Part shown: positions 14,374-15,752 of the stretch, piece after piece
Layout: the number at the start of each line of letters is the position of its first letter
Numbering within the stretch: the stretch's first letter is position 1
NCBI GenBank assembly: GCA_964483785.1
Contig: CAZACW010000056.1
Span: forward strand, 1 to 15,752
Reading direction: 5' to 3'
DNA: 15,752 nt
Origin: JABDGZ01 sp964483785
Lineage (GTDB): Bacteria; Omnitrophota; Gorgyraeia; Zapsychrales; Fredricksoniimonadaceae
Notes under the pieces: generated by a model
Database searches by the model: none
What the model was told of the DNA's origin: nothing
What the model saw: the letters and a program-made list of their open reading frames with translations, nothing else
Translations under genes and position numbers: made by a program

Positions 14374-14501
14374 TTAGAGAAGTTTGTCTCGGTGGCGGCA
14401 ACACTTTCTTCCTTAACTTTTCTTCCAGAAAAGAAAGGGTTCCCGCCGCCCCGGCAAACTACCACAAATTTACTTTTTAGAGAAGTTTGCCGGGGTGGCG
14501 G
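14374..14501 (+). promoter_or_regulatory. tRNA-Leu leader with a direct and an inverted copy of the tRNA 5' half
   Basis: TTAGAGAAGTTTG...GGTGGCGG occurs at 14374-14398 and again at 14477-14501, the second copy running into the tRNA 5' end. Between them, 14443-14460 is the reverse complement of 14484-14501 over 18 bases with a single G-U pair, and can also pair imperfectly with the first copy. The stretch could form two exclusive hairpins, or could be the relic of a duplicated tRNA. Confidence 0.6.
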
Positions 14502-14573
14502 AATTGGTATACGCGTACGTCTCAGAAGCGTATGGCGAAAGCCTTGAGAGTTCAAATCTCTCCTCCGGCACCA
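14489..14573 (+). tRNA. tRNA-Leu(CAG)
   Basis: 85 nt including encoded CCA (14571-14573). The acceptor stem is GCCGGGG with CTCCGGC (one G-U pair) and the discriminator is A. The anticodon stem TACGT/GCGTA encloses loop CTCAGAA, anticodon CAG, which reads CUG. The long variable arm TGGCGAAAGCC is typical of class II leucine tRNA, and the T arm is GAGAG-TTCAAAT-CTCTC. It is followed 39 bases later by aceE. Confidence 0.96.
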
Positions 14574-14612
14574 AATATATATTCCATGAATTGAACTTTT
14601 CAGGAGCCTGGT

Positions 14613-15752
14613 ATGAGCGATGATGTCAATGTAAAGAAAAACGCGGCCATGGATGAAGTGGAACTTAAAGAGTGGCTGGCCTCCCTGGATTATGTGCTCA
14701 ACAGCGGCACTCAAGACAGGGTCCAGTACCTCCTGCAGCAGCTGCAGATCCGGGCCCAGGAATCCGGCGTCACCCTGCCCTTTACCTACAATACCCCGTA
14801 CATCAACACCATCCCTAAAGAAAAACAGCCGCCGTTTCCCGGCAACCGCGAACTGGAGCGCCGCATCAAATCCATTATCCGCTGGAACGCCATGGCCATG
14901 GTGGTGCGGGCCAATAAAAACGCCGACGGCATCGGCGGCCACATCTCCACCTATGCGTCTTCCGCCACCCTTTACGAAATCGGCTTCAACCATTTTTTCC
15001 GGGGCAGCAGCAGCGCCTCAAACGGGGACCTGGTTTATTTTCAAGGCCATGCCTCTCCGGGCATGTATGCCCGCGCCTTTGTCGAGGGCCGCTTATCCGA
15101 AACCAATCTGCGCAATTTCCGGCGGGAACTGGCGGAAGGCGGCGGCCTCTCCTCCTATCCCCATCCCTGGCTCATGCCCTCCTTCTGGCAATTCCCGACG
15201 GTGTCCATGGGGCTGGCGCCGATCATGGGCATTTACCAGGCCCGTTTTTCACGCTACCTGGAAGACCGGGGCCTCAAGCCCAAGGACGACAACAAGGTCT
15301 GGGTGTTCATGGGCGACGGCGAATCCGATGAACCGGAATCCCTGGGTGCTCTGACCATGGCTTCCCGTGAAAAATTGGACAATCTGATCTTTGTGATCAA
15401 TTGCAATTTACAGCGCCTCGACGGACCGGTGCGCGGCAACGGCAAAATCATCCAGGAATTGGAAGCGCTGTTTCGCGGCGCCGGCTGGAACGTGATCAAG
15501 GTGATCTGGGGCGAGGATTGGGACCAGCTCCTGGAAAAAGACACCGAAGGCCTGCTGGCCCGGCGCATGGGCGAAGTGGTGGACGGCGAATACCAAAAAT
15601 ATTCCGTGTCCGAAGGCTCCTATATCCGGGAGAAATTCTTCGGCCGTGACCCGCGCCTCCTGGAAATGGTGGCCCATCTTTCCGATGACCAGATCCGCGA
15701 CATGAGGCGCGGCGGCCATGATCCGGAAAAAGTCTATGCCGCCTACAAGGCC
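14613..15752 (+). CDS. aceE: Pyruvate dehydrogenase E1 component, homodimeric AceE type (5' part)
   Basis: 380 codons are visible and the gene continues past the window (full AceE is about 890 residues). It begins MSDDVNVKKNAAMDEVELKE, then WLASLDYVL, with AGGAG 6 bases before the ATG. It follows AceE closely: PYINTIPKEKQPPFPGNREL, ERRIKSIIRWNAMAMVVRAN, GGHISTYASSATLYEIGFNH, VYFQGHASPGMYARAFVEGR, LSSYPHPWLMPSFWQFPTVS. The thiamine diphosphate/Mg motif GDGESDEPES (from about residue 234) is followed by NCNLQRLDGPVRGNGKIIQE. E. coli-type enzymes have GDGEMDEPES. E1 decarboxylates pyruvate and passes the acetyl group to E2 lipoate. The E2 and E3 genes would be expected downstream, outside the window. 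Confidence 0.97.
   Translation, partial: MSDDVNVKKNAAMDEVELKEWLASLDYVLNSGTQDRVQYLLQQLQIRAQESGVTLPFTYNTPYINTIPKEKQPPFPGNRELERRIKSIIRWNAMAMVVRANKNADGIGGHISTYASSATLYEIGFNHFFRGSSSASNGDLVYFQGHASPGMYARAFVEGRLSETNLRNFRRELAEGGGLSSYPHPWLMPSFWQFPTVSMGLAPIMGIYQARFSRYLEDRGLKPKDDNKVWVFMGDGESDEPESLGALTMASREKLDNLIFVINCNLQRLDGPVRGNGKIIQELEALFRGAGWNVIKVIWGEDWDQLLEKDTEGLLARRMGEVVDGEYQKYSVSEGSYIREKFFGRDPRLLEMVAHLSDDQIRDMRRGGHDPEKVYAAYKA

Noticed and set aside
14340..14993. A 217-codon open frame on the minus strand
   Set aside because: It runs antisense through tRNA-Leu, the palindromes and the well-conserved aceE coding region; the protein is low-complexity and unrelated to any family.
1..15752. CRISPR array or insertion sequence
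   Set aside because: No regularly spaced repeats and no transposase or integrase frame were seen; the repeats present are scattered palindromes.

Overview
The window looks like chromosomal DNA of a Gram-negative bacterium. It encodes an outer-membrane secretin, a beta-barrel protein, a lipoprotein with a lipobox, a tmRNA and a homodimeric-type pyruvate dehydrogenase E1. The small secreted protein at 1943-2383 carries a TYYPSP block that I associate from memory with uncultured lineages such as Candidatus Omnitrophota. The phylum guess is therefore inference with modest confidence. No phage, plasmid or transposase gene is visible.

Layout. (1) 9-1748, minus: a secretin of the type IVb pilus (PilN) kind, divergent from a small cysteine-rich exported protein (1943-2383, plus). 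(2) 2388-5028, minus: a three-gene operon of a DUF4337 membrane protein, an AsmA-like anchored protein and a UDP-GlcNAc-6-dehydrogenase-like gene interrupted by one in-frame amber codon. (3) 5105-7704, minus: an envelope operon of an outer-membrane barrel protein, an exosortase-like membrane protein lacking the catalytic cysteine, and a NodB-type polysaccharide deacetylase lipoprotein. (4) 7762-11107, minus: a secreted S53 (sedolisin) peptidase with three fibronectin-III-like modules, preceded by a separate gene encoding only an S53 propeptide domain. (5) 11176-11345, minus: an unclassified structured small RNA with a perfect consensus promoter and a U8 terminator. (6) 11368-13199, minus: mscL, tmRNA (ssrA), a 52-residue YqaE/Pmp3-type protein and smpB. 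(7) 13261-14211, minus: an AEC-family transporter. (8) 14243-15752, plus: a consensus promoter, a double palindrome, tRNA-Leu(CAG) and the 5' part of aceE, which runs off the window.

Several long palindromes stand out. A 29-nt GC-rich palindrome occurs four times (1852, 10457, and a tandem pair at 14305/14336), always upstream of a gene. A second family with the core AATTGGGA occurs three times (11869, 12505, 13212) as 22- to 25-bp perfect stems around ssrA, yqaE and smpB. A third, AT-rich 16-bp stem sits next to the start of the propeptide gene.

Functionally, sections 2-4 describe envelope and exopolysaccharide work: sugar-nucleotide oxidation, deacetylation, an outer-membrane protein, an exosortase-like integral membrane protein and a secreted protease with a possible trans-acting propeptide. 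Sections 5-6 hold housekeeping functions: ribosome rescue by SmpB-tmRNA, osmotic protection by MscL and one strongly promoted RNA. The best candidates for something undescribed are the small RNA, the cysteine-less exosortase operon, the free-standing S53 propeptide, and the tRNA-Leu leader that contains both a copy of and a complement to the tRNA 5' half.
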